64,000 nucleotides of DNA, taken from contig JAJFIV010000012.1 in assembly GCA_021774625.1 (NCBI GenBank), positions 1 through 64,000 of the forward strand. Reading direction: 5' to 3'. Source of the DNA: Alphaproteobacteria bacterium (GTDB lineage Bacteria; Pseudomonadota; Alphaproteobacteria; Sphingomonadales; JAKSBY01). Of this stretch, positions 28,113 to 36,393 are shown one piece after another (positions within the stretch are counted from its first letter, which is position 1; each line of letters opens with the position of its first letter). The notes beneath the pieces were generated by a model that saw nothing but the letters and a program-made list of their open reading frames with translations, did no database searches and was not told the origin of the DNA. Made by a program: the position numbers and the translations under genes.

Positions 28113-28277
28113 GCCGACCTCCTCTTTAGGTTGGTGTGGTTAGGGCTTCGTGGGGTGCTAGAACACCCTGCGGAGCCTGCTACTAGGCGTCTCGCCTTGA
28201 CCGGCGAGACTTCTTCCTGCTTAATGCGCGATCAAGGATTGACGATTATTTCACATAGCCAATCCGTAAAGGCTCAT

Positions 28278-28348
28278 TGTTGAGGCCACAAATAACATTG
28301 TTTGGGAATTATGTCAATCGCTCAACATAATATATTCACTGTTCAACA
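28278..28348. promoter_or_regulatory. Candidate operator with repeated TGTTGA half-sites
   Basis: TGTTGAG (28278-28284) and its exact complement CTCAACA (28321-28327) flank the divergent promoter region, and a third half-site TTCAACA (28342-28348) abuts the XRE start codon. This layout suits autoregulation by one of the two neighbouring XRE proteins. Confidence 0.4.
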
Positions 28349-28588
28349 ATGAATTTTCTCGCTCTTCATATAAAATTGGCTCGTGTCTGTCTCAATTGGG
28401 ACCAAAAAGATTTAGCCAAAAAAGCCGGTCTATCCGATCAAACTATCCGGCGTATGGAAACTAGTGAAGGACCGGTGCGAGGAACCTACGAGAATGTTCA
28501 AAAGGTTCGCAGGACACTGGAGCGTGCAGGCGTCGTTTTCATCGAGGCTGATACCGATGGTGGCCCTGGCGTGCGGTTGAAGAGTTAG
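28349..28588 (+). CDS. Small XRE-family transcriptional regulator
   Basis: A 79-aa stand-alone helix-turn-helix protein: KLARVCLNWDQKDLAKKAG followed by LSDQTIRRMETSEG is a typical Cro/C1 fold with recognition helix, and the end (GVVFIEADTDGGPGVRLK) is the beta tail common in short phage-type repressors. It faces away from the 28112 gene across a 236-bp divergent intergenic region that contains candidate operators, and may control the following 373-aa gene. Confidence 0.85.
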   Translation: MNFLALHIKLARVCLNWDQKDLAKKAGLSDQTIRRMETSEGPVRGTYENVQKVRRTLERAGVVFIEADTDGGPGVRLKS

Positions 28589-28651
28589 AAGTGAGGCGGC
28601 ACTGTTTTCGGACTGATTTGTAATTTCGAAAATTTGATCTGTGGATTTTAA

Positions 28652-29773
28652 ATGTCGGACCCAAAGTGGCCATATGCATTGAGGATTGTTCATTTACAGG
28701 GTGGGCTTTGTGCAATCAGCCCGCCTGAGAGCCAGACGGTAGAAATTTTCGCTTCAGCCTCGTTATCTAATGATCCACTGATTGCTCTTTCGTTGCAGAG
28801 TTACGGAGAACTTTATTATCTCTTGGAAGAGATTGAACTCAACCCATTGGGGGTTGAGTTCTACACTGATCGACGACAGCAAGAAGGATTAGAGCCGTCA
28901 GAGAGACGTCATTTTTTTCGAGATTCAGAGAGAATTTGGCATGTTGAGGAAGCAGCGCAAACCTGGAGTCAAATAGCTCATACGGCGGTAGAGTCTTCTG
29001 GCGATATTAGGATGATGGATTTGTGCCGCAGAATCGATTTCGAGTTACGGGCAGCTTCCCACAAATGGTTTGATATTTCGTGGTCTTATGGCCGAATACT
29101 TAGCGCCTTAACTAAGGAAGGAGTGTTCGAAGAGGGGGTTAGGCTCGACAACCTTTTCTCGTTTGAACTTTACTTGTCGATCCACTCTTTCTTTTCTGAG
29201 ATTGCCACGCTGAGAGATTACTTCGCCGAATTCGTGGCCAACTACATATTGGTAAAGGAATTAGCGAAAGAACGTGGTCTGTATATTTCAAAAATGTCAC
29301 GTTTGGCGATAGAATTTAGAAAAGAACCAGCTATTTCCCATCCTCTCGCGGACATAATTCGATTAGCAACGTCAAAAGATGAGAAAGGCTGGTTAAATAC
29401 CCTATCCGCTTATCGTGATTTGTTGTTACATCACACGCCGGTTTCCCACCCTCGTGGACGCAGCTTTGTGATTCAACAGTCGGTAAAGACGAGGGATGGC
29501 GTTTCTCTTCCAGCTATTGCATTTCATCTGCCAGACGACCCTGAGGTTTTAAAAAAGGAGAGAGCGGGTGGCGGTCCACTCGAAACACTCGATGAGTTTA
29601 TTGCCTCTAGTATGAAATTTGAGCCGAATATGGACTTGGAATCACTGCGTTACTGCCATCATGTATTAGGGAAAATGGCGTTGCTTTCACAGGAAATAGC
29701 GAAGTTCTCGCCTGTTCCGCCAACAATGCCTCATATTACTGAGAAAGATATTTTGAGTGTAAAGGGAAGATGA
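28652..29773 (+). CDS. Uncharacterised helical protein with HEPN-like RX4H motif
   Basis: No family is recognised. The protein is 373 aa, mostly helical, without signal peptide or membrane segments. Residues 255-261 (RDLLLHH) match the R-x4-H pattern of HEPN ribonuclease domains, placed in the middle of a long helical region as in Cthe_2314-like HEPN proteins. It starts 63 bases after a small XRE regulator, an arrangement common for defence genes. The HEPN assignment rests on a short motif and is tentative. Confidence 0.5.
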   Translation: MSDPKWPYALRIVHLQGGLCAISPPESQTVEIFASASLSNDPLIALSLQSYGELYYLLEEIELNPLGVEFYTDRRQQEGLEPSERRHFFRDSERIWHVEEAAQTWSQIAHTAVESSGDIRMMDLCRRIDFELRAASHKWFDISWSYGRILSALTKEGVFEEGVRLDNLFSFELYLSIHSFFSEIATLRDYFAEFVANYILVKELAKERGLYISKMSRLAIEFRKEPAISHPLADIIRLATSKDEKGWLNTLSAYRDLLLHHTPVSHPRGRSFVIQQSVKTRDGVSLPAIAFHLPDDPEVLKKERAGGGPLETLDEFIASSMKFEPNMDLESLRYCHHVLGKMALLSQEIAKFSPVPPTMPHITEKDILSVKGR

Positions 29774-29928
29774 AGCCCAATGAACACTGGATCAAGGTAT
29801 GTTAGAGATAGGAGCTGTGCGGTGTTGTATTTATCCCCTTATTAATAGCGATTAGATTGAGGATAAAAGGATACTCACCTGCCTTTTATAAGTCATCTTG
29901 AATTATATATTCACGGCAGATGTAATGT

Positions 29929-30570
29929 CTAAAAATCTGCTGCAATTAGTTCGACACTATTCGCTGCCCGATCTTCAAGACCAGCGCCGTCAACAATTTC
30001 TTTTGCCTTTTGCTTTAACTGGTCATCCCCGGTTATGAGAAATGCACGCTTCATATAATCCAGCGCTAAAATAGGATTTTTTTCCAACTGATCTGCGAGA
30101 GTTTCGTAATATCCTGCTTGCTCACGGATACCGGCCAAATATGATTCAAACTTCTTTGCAAAACTATCATCGAAATTGATATATTCTGTTCGAATAAAGT
30201 CAGACGGAATATTAGCTTCCGGGCTTTTGATGATGATTGTTTCCTTGCCCAGCGCTTGAGCAACGCCCAATTCATAAAAAATATTATTCTGAGTGAGCTG
30301 GGGAATTTCCTCGTGTATTACACCAACAGATAATGGCGTTGATGCAATGAATTTCCATATTTTTAATAGAAAGTCTCTGCCGCTAACAATGCTTGCTGCA
30401 TCGATCACTGCATAATCAAAATTATCACAACATTCTTCTACTGCCGTCCGTATTTCCTCGACCATCGCTGGTATGGGGTTGCCAAGACGAGTCATCAAAA
30501 AACAATGTTTGGGGCGGCCTCTTTCGGGGGCTGGCAGGGGAATACCGTCAAGAGGGTTGTAGATGATCAT
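29929..30570 (-). CDS. TIR/nucleoside deoxyribosyltransferase-like protein
   Basis: The first ~140 residues look like a Rossmann-type domain: a strand KHCFLMTRLG, a DYAVIDAASIVSGRDFL segment, and the conserved NNIFYELGVAQALGKE with Glu100 in the position of the catalytic acid of TIR and deoxyribosyltransferase-like enzymes. The C-terminal ~75 residues are helical with TPR-like spacing. Such proteins cleave nucleotides or NAD in several defence systems; the activity here is inferred. Its ATG overlaps the stop of a 48-aa basic protein gene, so they are coupled. Confidence 0.55.
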   Translation of the reverse strand: MIIYNPLDGIPLPAPERGRPKHCFLMTRLGNPIPAMVEEIRTAVEECCDNFDYAVIDAASIVSGRDFLLKIWKFIASTPLSVGVIHEEIPQLTQNNIFYELGVAQALGKETIIIKSPEANIPSDFIRTEYINFDDSFAKKFESYLAGIREQAGYYETLADQLEKNPILALDYMKRAFLITGDDQLKQKAKEIVDGAGLEDRAANSVELIAADF

Positions 30571-30713
30571 TTTTTCTTCCTGGCGACAGGGACATTTTTG
30601 TATGGGCCGGCAGTTTTCTTAGAAGCAACTATCTTCCCGGCAGCTCGATCTATTTTGACGTACCTATTTGTTTTTGGGTTTTTAACCTGAACCACATCTT
30701 TCTTTTTAGCCAT
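30567..30713 (-). CDS. 48-aa lysine-rich protein coupled to the TIR-like gene
   Basis: The sequence begins MAKKKDVVQVKNPKTNRYVK and ends VARKKK; over a quarter of residues are basic. A good ribosome site AGGAG lies seven bases upstream of ATG 30713. The stop TGA overlaps the ATG of the TIR-like gene. It resembles small phage-type basic proteins but no family is recognised. Coupling suggests a partner, inhibitor or nucleic-acid-binding accessory. Confidence 0.6.
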   Translation of the reverse strand: MAKKKDVVQVKNPKTNRYVKIDRAAGKIVASKKTAGPYKNVPVARKKK

Positions 30714-31411
30714 TTTACACTCCTAATTGACTTTAGCTGTGGGGGTATTTCTAAGTAAAATCTAGCATGGAATATCGGCTACTTGCCATGTCTAACAATT
30801 CTCTTAGGAGATCGGTCACCGTTGACAGGTCCTGAGGATTCGCTAGCAATGGCATTATTCGGGGCAAAAAATCCTGCACCTCCTTTACGAAAGGAACCGT
30901 CGGCTATTTGAAAGGAAAGCGGCTCGCATCACTCAAAAGTCGTCAAATCTGCTAATACATTGAAACCAAAAAGACTTTGAAAAAGAGCGGCGCAAAAACC
31001 ACCATGAAATCAAGGTGTTAAGTAAAATTTAGCGGCAGCCGAAAACACGGTGCCGCTAAAAAAATGATGTGCAGACAATGGGTTAGACCACATGAAGGGT
31101 AAACCCTTTTATCTTGCATTCCCGGCCTTTTTACCCCGCAACTATCCGACCTTTTCCGGTACCCCAATTTTCTATACAAATTTTGGGGAATAATTCATCA
31201 ATTCGTACACCGAAAACTTGTCTCACCCAAACCGGGAAATCAACTAACTCTGATGGAAAATCAAGTCATTCGGGCGAGAAATAGCACATCCTTTTAGTTC
31301 CGAGAACGTCTAATTTTGACACCCGTTCGGCTGACTAAATCGGATTTTGTTCAAGAACTATTGCCAATGTTGGCAGTCGAATAGCTATGATCACAGCTTG
31401 GCAAACGCGTT
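30714..31411. other. About 700 bp without a convincing gene
   Basis: The region is AT-rich with several short palindromes: AGCGGCA/TGCCGCT at 31031-31057, AAGGGTAAACCCTT near 31096-31109, and CCCCAATTTT/AAATTTTGGGG near 31163-31189. No ribosome site with an open frame is seen. It may hold decayed cargo or a regulatory RNA. Confidence 0.5.
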
Positions 31412-31600
31412 CTAGATAGTGACCTTAGTGAGTTTAAAATCTTCAATTCTGTGCCACCATTCGTCATCGTTTTTAATGTAGGTGAGAATGTTTTTCCGAG
31501 CAACCCGGCCGCCATATTGCGCCGAGACGAGCATGGTATAGTCAACTGTCGCCAAGGCCTTCCATAGATCATTCTCGCGATGTTTGAACTTGTCTTCGAC
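31412..31600 (-). pseudogene. Remnant of an unknown gene
   Basis: A 62-codon open frame reads like real protein (for example QYGGRVARKNILTY and DDEWWHRIEDF) but has no start codon; a stop lies directly upstream at 31601-31603. It is probably the 3' end of a decayed gene. No family is recognised. Confidence 0.35.
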
Positions 31601-31776
31601 CTAAGTAACCGCCCCACAGACTTGATTTGATTAATCCGTCAAGCGAGAAAATCTATCATCGGCACAGTTGCTCAATCGCATCTAACTTATATTCGAGTAT
31701 CGTTTTAGCCGCATACCGATGCTGTCGCATACCATACATGACAGCGGTATTTTTTCTCTCTTTGCAATTGAAAGTC

Positions 31777-31965
31777 TTAATCAGCGATGGCGCGGTCAAA
31801 GCCAAATCGGCGGTTATTAGCACGTTCAGCGCGATTGTAAGTGTCTTTCATAACGGCCGGTTTGGCAAGGATGTCAGCGAACATCTCGTCTGTAAAGCGT
31901 CGGATATTCGATTCATTATAACTTGACGACTGACTCCAATCATGATTCAAGCTCGTGAAGGGAAT
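31777..31965 (-). pseudogene. Remnant of an unknown gene upstream of thyA
   Basis: This minus-strand frame has protein-like composition (NIRRFTDEMFADILAKPAVM, then NRAERANNRRFGFDRAIAD and a stop) but its 5' end is cut by a stop and runs into the thyA leader. It is likely a fragment of a gene disrupted when the thyA module was inserted. It could belong with the 31412-31600 remnant. Confidence 0.35.
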
Positions 31966-31972
31966 TTCATAG

Positions 31973-32767
31973 ATGCGCCAGTATCACGATTTGCTGAGTC
32001 GAATTATTCGAGAGGGCAATGACAGAGGTGACCGAACGGGCGTTGGCACACGGAGCCTATTCGGATGCCAAATGGAATATAACCTGACCGACGGGTTTCC
32101 GCTTTTGACGACCAAGAAGTTGTCCATCAAAAACATAGTCTATGACATATTGTGGATGCTTTCCGGCGACACCAACATCCGTTACTTGAACGAGCACGAC
32201 GTACACATTTGGGATCCATGGGCTGATGATAACGGTGAAGTGGGCCCAGTTTATGGCCGTCAATGGCGTGCATGGCCAGATGGCCAAGGCGGTGTCATTG
32301 ATCAAATGAAAACATTGGTTTCTGACATCAAGTCCAATCCGCAATCCAGGCGGCTAATCGTAAGCGCATGGAATGTCGCTGATCTCGAAAAAATGTCCGT
32401 GCCGCCATGCCCCTGTCTATTCCAATTTTACGTTCACGACGGTGTCCTTTCTTGTCATTTATACCAGCGCAGCGCCGATGCCTTTATCGGCCTACCATTT
32501 AACATTGCTGGATTTTCGCTGCTCACCGAGATGATAGCACACGTGTGTGATCTGAGAACAGGGAGATTGGTGCACAGTTTTGGGGACGTCCATTTATACC
32601 AGAACCACTTGGAATTAGCTGAAAAGCAATTGCGCCGAGAGCCGTTCAAATTGCCGAGCTTATTATTGAATTCTGGAGTCAAAAACCTGTTTGAATTTAC
32701 GTATAGCGATATTCGTATCGATAACTACGAAGTACATCCTTTCATAAAGGCTGAAATTGCCGTTTAA
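31973..32767 (+). CDS. thyA: Thymidylate synthase
   Basis: Converts dUMP to dTMP with methylene-tetrahydrofolate. The protein is 264 aa, exactly the length of the E. coli enzyme, and the catalytic cysteine falls at residue 146. The folate and dUMP motifs are present (DRTGVGT, GRQWRAW, QRSADAFIGLPFNIA with the dUMP-selecting Asn). The residue after Cys146 is Pro (PPCPCLFQF) where most have His, and FNIAGF replaces FNIASY. AAGGGAA precedes the ATG. The TudS-like gene follows after 15 bases. A mobile copy on an element suggests phage-like nucleotide supply or a specialised pyrimidine pathway. Confidence 0.92.
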   Translation: MRQYHDLLSRIIREGNDRGDRTGVGTRSLFGCQMEYNLTDGFPLLTTKKLSIKNIVYDILWMLSGDTNIRYLNEHDVHIWDPWADDNGEVGPVYGRQWRAWPDGQGGVIDQMKTLVSDIKSNPQSRRLIVSAWNVADLEKMSVPPCPCLFQFYVHDGVLSCHLYQRSADAFIGLPFNIAGFSLLTEMIAHVCDLRTGRLVHSFGDVHLYQNHLELAEKQLRREPFKLPSLLLNSGVKNLFEFTYSDIRIDNYEVHPFIKAEIAV

Positions 32768-32782
32768 CTAGGGAGATTTGCG

Positions 32783-33361
32783 ATGAACGTCATGGCTCAT
32801 TTTTTCGAGGACAATCGATCCAAACAATTTGTTCTCGTGCCATTTTGCGTATTGTCTCAGGCGTTTCATGCGAAGGGACTCGTTAAATACGACTGGGGTG
32901 GTGTTGTTAAACCAATTGTTCAAACGTTGATGGATTTCGACGTAAATATTATTCAAATGCCATGCATGGAAACGCTGTTCATGGGAGGTACTGCCACCGG
33001 ACTAAATAGAGAGCCCAAGGGCATGAGCCATTATGATACGCCGGAATTTCGGGAAGCCTGTCGGTCAAAGGCCCTCGAAGTCGTTGAACAGATTAATGGG
33101 ATTGTTCAAAATGGATATCAAGTCGCTGCAATTTTAGGAATGGAGTATTCACCATCCTGCGCCGTTAAAGTTCAATATCCCCCCCGGAAAGATCAAACTA
33201 ATCGCGGTGTATATATGCAGGAACTGATTAATCTTGTCGAAGAACAAGGAATGGATATTCCAGTTTTGGGAATCAATCGACGTGGTATCGGCCCGACGGT
33301 AAAACGGCTGACGAACATTCTGCAAACAGCAACATCACAAGCAATACATTACCGTTCTTGA
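32783..33361 (+). CDS. TudS-related putative Fe-S desulfidase-like protein
   Basis: The sequence follows the TudS-related pattern: FCVLSQAF at the start, IIQMPCMETLFMGG, then HYDTPEFREACR, then GYQVAAILGMEYSPSCAV and an ending GVYMQEL. The three cysteines (in PFC, MPC and PSC) fit ligands of a [4Fe-4S] cluster used by thiouracil desulfidase relatives. It is 192 aa and soluble. GGGAG sits seven bases upstream of ATG 32783, and thyA ends 15 bases before, so they form an operon. Substrate is unknown; a sulfur-modified pyrimidine is an attractive but unproven idea given thyA next door. Confidence 0.7.
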   Translation: MNVMAHFFEDNRSKQFVLVPFCVLSQAFHAKGLVKYDWGGVVKPIVQTLMDFDVNIIQMPCMETLFMGGTATGLNREPKGMSHYDTPEFREACRSKALEVVEQINGIVQNGYQVAAILGMEYSPSCAVKVQYPPRKDQTNRGVYMQELINLVEEQGMDIPVLGINRRGIGPTVKRLTNILQTATSQAIHYRS

Positions 33362-34018
33362 CTCCAATATATCAGCCGATGAGGAAATACACAGGCCATC
33401 AACACAAACGCCAAGTGCTTGTTTGCCCGTAAGACCAATGTCCTTTGGGTCTTTCCCCCGGAACCACATTTTCAAAAAACCATCGACTGGAACCCATTTC
33501 ACCAGATCATAACTTTTTGTGTTTTCTGGGAATAGATCCGCACCTTCATGAACGTGGACGACGATATTTAGCATTCGTAAATGCTCAGAATCATCCAGGT
33601 TTGGGTAGTTAGCAACACCTGTCTGATTTCCATAAAGTGTGGCGCTAAATTTGATTGCTCCGCCTTCCAAAGGGTCTGCAATACCCAGTTTTTTTGAAAG
33701 TAGGCTTTCCACAAGGAAGAGGATTTCGTTGTGACCATTTTCCTTTGTGTTTGAAACTTCTTCACAGTTAAAAAGCATTGTATCGCCTTGATTCCCCACT
33801 TTTTGGCTTTCATGCAGTATTTGCTCAGCGAGGACCGTTGGAATGCGTTGTGTGGGCACGCTAACCACGTCTGGATGGGTTTTATTTACTTCCCTATTTC
33901 GAACGCACACCAAAACTTTGTCACCCTTGGACGCCCCTTCGGCAATCGAAGCATCCGTGTTCAGAATAGTCAAAGCTAGAACGAACGGAGAGTTGTCTTT
34001 CCGGTTAGTCACCATCAA
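33335..34018 (-). CDS. Degenerate Nudix-like protein
   Basis: The layout resembles a Nudix fold: a strand DKVLVCVRN, a loop with PDVVSVPTQRIP, and residues 105-113 SLLSKKLGI where active enzymes have REVREELGL. All catalytic acids of the Nudix box are thus missing, so it should bind rather than hydrolyse. It is 227 aa. Its start overlaps the end of the thymidylate kinase gene by 14 bases, and its end overlaps the end of the convergent TudS-like gene by 27 bases. It may sense a nucleotide or modified nucleotide. The Nudix assignment is from pattern only. Confidence 0.5.
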   Translation of the reverse strand: MMVTNRKDNSPFVLALTILNTDASIAEGASKGDKVLVCVRNREVNKTHPDVVSVPTQRIPTVLAEQILHESQKVGNQGDTMLFNCEEVSNTKENGHNEILFLVESLLSKKLGIADPLEGGAIKFSATLYGNQTGVANYPNLDDSEHLRMLNIVVHVHEGADLFPENTKSYDLVKWVPVDGFLKMWFRGKDPKDIGLTGKQALGVCVDGLCISSSADILESRTVMYCL

Positions 34019-34616
34019 AAACTCGCATAATATTCAATACCTGTTGCGACACAATATCCGTCTCACGATCCGCATCAACGACCACAATGTGATCGCCCAG
34101 CCTATCCGGCAAGGATAAATACCTGGCACGGGCGACTTCCAACACCTCTAGTCTCTCAAGGAGGGCGCTTGTTGGTCGACCTGCTGCAATCCGTTTCAAC
34201 GCTGTTTCCGGGGGCAGGTCGAGTATGAAAAAGAAATCAGGCGTGGGAGCGATTTTTGCGTGTTGACTGAGCATCTCATCAATTTCAGCGTCCTCTCTTG
34301 CCTGATATGCAGGATAGGATAGATAACCACGGTCCTGAATAATAACAAAATTTTGATTTTCTTCGGCAAGTGAAAGAAGAGGTTTGATCACTCGGTTTAC
34401 ATGATCCGTTCTGTCTTTCGTAAATAGCTCTCGCTCAAGTTCGACATCACGGGGTTCGTTCGAACCCAAGATTTTACGAATTGCCCTGCCATATTTTCCA
34501 TAGCTAGGCTCAACGAGGTTTATTGGGATCAAACCCGCGTTTCGAATCTTTGTACTAAGATCCAAGATTAAAGATGATTTGCCGGAACCATCTATTCCAT
34601 CAACAATGACATACAA
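34005..34616 (-). CDS. tmk: Thymidylate kinase
   Basis: Phosphorylates dTMP to dTDP. The P-loop GIDGSGKSS is at the N terminus, followed by EPSYGKYGRAIR (the family has EP-x-GT), the DR motif region VIIQDRGYLSYPAYQ and the lid region. The protein is 203 aa, normal for the family. A strong ribosome site GGAGGGTGAGG precedes ATG 34616. It overlaps the Nudix-like gene. Together with thyA it provides two consecutive steps of dTTP synthesis on one mobile element. Confidence 0.85.
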   Translation of the reverse strand: MYVIVDGIDGSGKSSLILDLSTKIRNAGLIPINLVEPSYGKYGRAIRKILGSNEPRDVELERELFTKDRTDHVNRVIKPLLSLAEENQNFVIIQDRGYLSYPAYQAREDAEIDEMLSQHAKIAPTPDFFFILDLPPETALKRIAAGRPTSALLERLEVLEVARARYLSLPDRLGDHIVVVDADRETDIVSQQVLNIMRVFDGD

Positions 34617-34818
34617 TACGGTGCCTCACCCTCCGGTTTAAAGAGAATCAAATCTATACTAGGAGAAGATATAGTATTTTAAAAATTGACCTTCAAGGCG
34701 AGTGTCGGGCACTTGATTGTGTTCATGTCTGTACGCGCAAAGGGCACCGAGTTTAGCTGATATGATGCCGAAGGTTGTACCCACAGACCGCATGCAGGCA
34801 CTAAATAAAGTTGCTCAA

Positions 34819-36393
34819 CTAGGCAACTATAAACTTCAGATTGTATAGCTTTTTTAGGACCGTTTCGACGAGTTCTCGAAAATTCTCCAATTCGCTATCA
34901 CTTACACTTGCTGAAGCTCTTTGATGAATTAACTTGTTCCTTATATTGCTAAAATGAATGATTTTTTTCCAAGTGTCGGCGCTTAATATCACATATTTCT
35001 TGATCTCATTGTGGACGTTATGTCGAGTTTTGAAGACTTTCAGCAACTCGGCGTCGCTGTAATAATTCTCCGAGTCGTTAACAAGAAATTCTTTAAAGGC
35101 AATTTCCAGTGTGCTGTCTAATACGATTAAGGCGATCCGATTGCGTTGTTCTAAAGACTGTTTGGCGATTAGGTCTGCGGCTACCACGCCTTCGTATAAA
35201 CCTTTTACCCAAGGTTTTTTCTTTACAAGCTTCTGATTAGCGTTCTTGACAAGCTCACCATAACGTGGCCTCGATTTAGGCATTGGAGGCAGATAAGATT
35301 TCTTCACCTTGGGGAAGTCGTCAACCGGCACGGCCACAATCTGGCCCGCATTGTGCTGAAAGACCTTGTCGGGCCAATCACCCATCCAAATTCGGGAGAG
35401 GGCGGCGTAGTCCTTGACCACTTGCATTAACCAAGTATGCAACGCCTGAAATACTTCGTGTTTGATGCTGATATCGGATTTGCTACTATTCCACGGCATG
35501 GAGCGGGCATCTCCATTTAAGGATACCAGCACTTTTGTCAGAGAGACCTTGGGGTGAGGAAGGCCAGCATACCCCCTCATGAAACCAACCTCGAATGTCT
35601 TTACGGCTCGAGCAATAAGCCGATCATTGCAGTAAAAATAGACTCCGTACTCACCCGCAGCAGGGCTCGACTCATTGCTGAGACCAGCTATCGCTTCAAC
35701 GCGAACGACCTGCTCATCAGCGGTCGATAAATTGCCGTGATAACGCCGCGGTTCATACCCCGGTGGATATGACCAATTATCAAAGAACATAGGGACAAGC
35801 GGAACACCGTTGAGCTTGATAGTCACGCTCTCGGCTGAAAGGAATTTTGCATATGTTGCGCTGAGGTGATCTCGGAGTTGCTCTATGGCATCATCGTCGA
35901 TTTGAACACGGAGTTTCTGAAGCTCAACAAGGGTCGTTCCAGGATCGATGTCGTCAATTTGATAGAGTGGAAGCTCCCAGTTGTCGTTCTTCAGCCACGC
36001 GTCATCAAAATCAACTTGGTACGTCTTCTCCTTTCCATACCGTGTGCTGATCTTAATGTCCTGCGCAAGCGCTACAACAGCTCGCTTTGTGCCGACGCCG
36101 AAAATCCCTATCGTCTCATCGTCGGGAGCCGAACCAGTTTGGCCGGGGCCTACTATGAAACTCAACTCTGATTTTGGGAGGCCTCCCGCGTCATCTTCTA
36201 CGCAAATCGTCATTTGATCGCAGTCAAGCGTAATCACTATTGTGATTGCCGATGTTCGGTCACTCCGAACCCACACATCGAGGCCATTATCAATTAGCTC
36301 ACAAATAGACCTGTTTAGGTCATAGTCTGCGATAATCGACAAAAAGAGTCTCTTGGAGGGTATCGCGCTTAATGTACCGACTTGGTTTTTCAT
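34819..36393 (-). CDS. GHKL (MORC/HSP90-like) ATPase fused to a HEPN-like domain
   Basis: An N-terminal ATPase domain shows all GHKL boxes: N box CELIDN (Glu32, Asn36), G1 EDDAGGLP and G2 GIFGVGTKRAV. A second domain of the MORC/HSP90 middle type follows. The last ~110 residues are helical and end in IRNKLIH (Arg485 to His490), the R-x4-H motif of HEPN ribonucleases. ATG 36393 is chosen because GGAG lies six bases upstream; an in-frame ATG at 36468 adds 25 residues without a ribosome site. The architecture fits a defence ATPase with an RNA-cutting effector; activity is inferred. Confidence 0.75.
   Translation of the reverse strand: MKNQVGTLSAIPSKRLFLSIIADYDLNRSICELIDNGLDVWVRSDRTSAITIVITLDCDQMTICVEDDAGGLPKSELSFIVGPGQTGSAPDDETIGIFGVGTKRAVVALAQDIKISTRYGKEKTYQVDFDDAWLKNDNWELPLYQIDDIDPGTTLVELQKLRVQIDDDAIEQLRDHLSATYAKFLSAESVTIKLNGVPLVPMFFDNWSYPPGYEPRRYHGNLSTADEQVVRVEAIAGLSNESSPAAGEYGVYFYCNDRLIARAVKTFEVGFMRGYAGLPHPKVSLTKVLVSLNGDARSMPWNSSKSDISIKHEVFQALHTWLMQVVKDYAALSRIWMGDWPDKVFQHNAGQIVAVPVDDFPKVKKSYLPPMPKSRPRYGELVKNANQKLVKKKPWVKGLYEGVVAADLIAKQSLEQRNRIALIVLDSTLEIAFKEFLVNDSENYYSDAELLKVFKTRHNVHNEIKKYVILSADTWKKIIHFSNIRNKLIHQRASASVSDSELENFRELVETVLKKLYNLKFIVA

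Noticed and set aside
31031..31057. Inverted repeat AGCGGCA/TGCCGCT as a terminator
   Set aside because: The run next to it on the plus strand is A, not T, and no gene ends nearby, so it was noted only as a palindrome.
31627..31926. 99-codon plus-strand frame upstream of thyA
   Set aside because: The opposite strand has the more protein-like reading; no ribosome site or family is seen on the plus strand.
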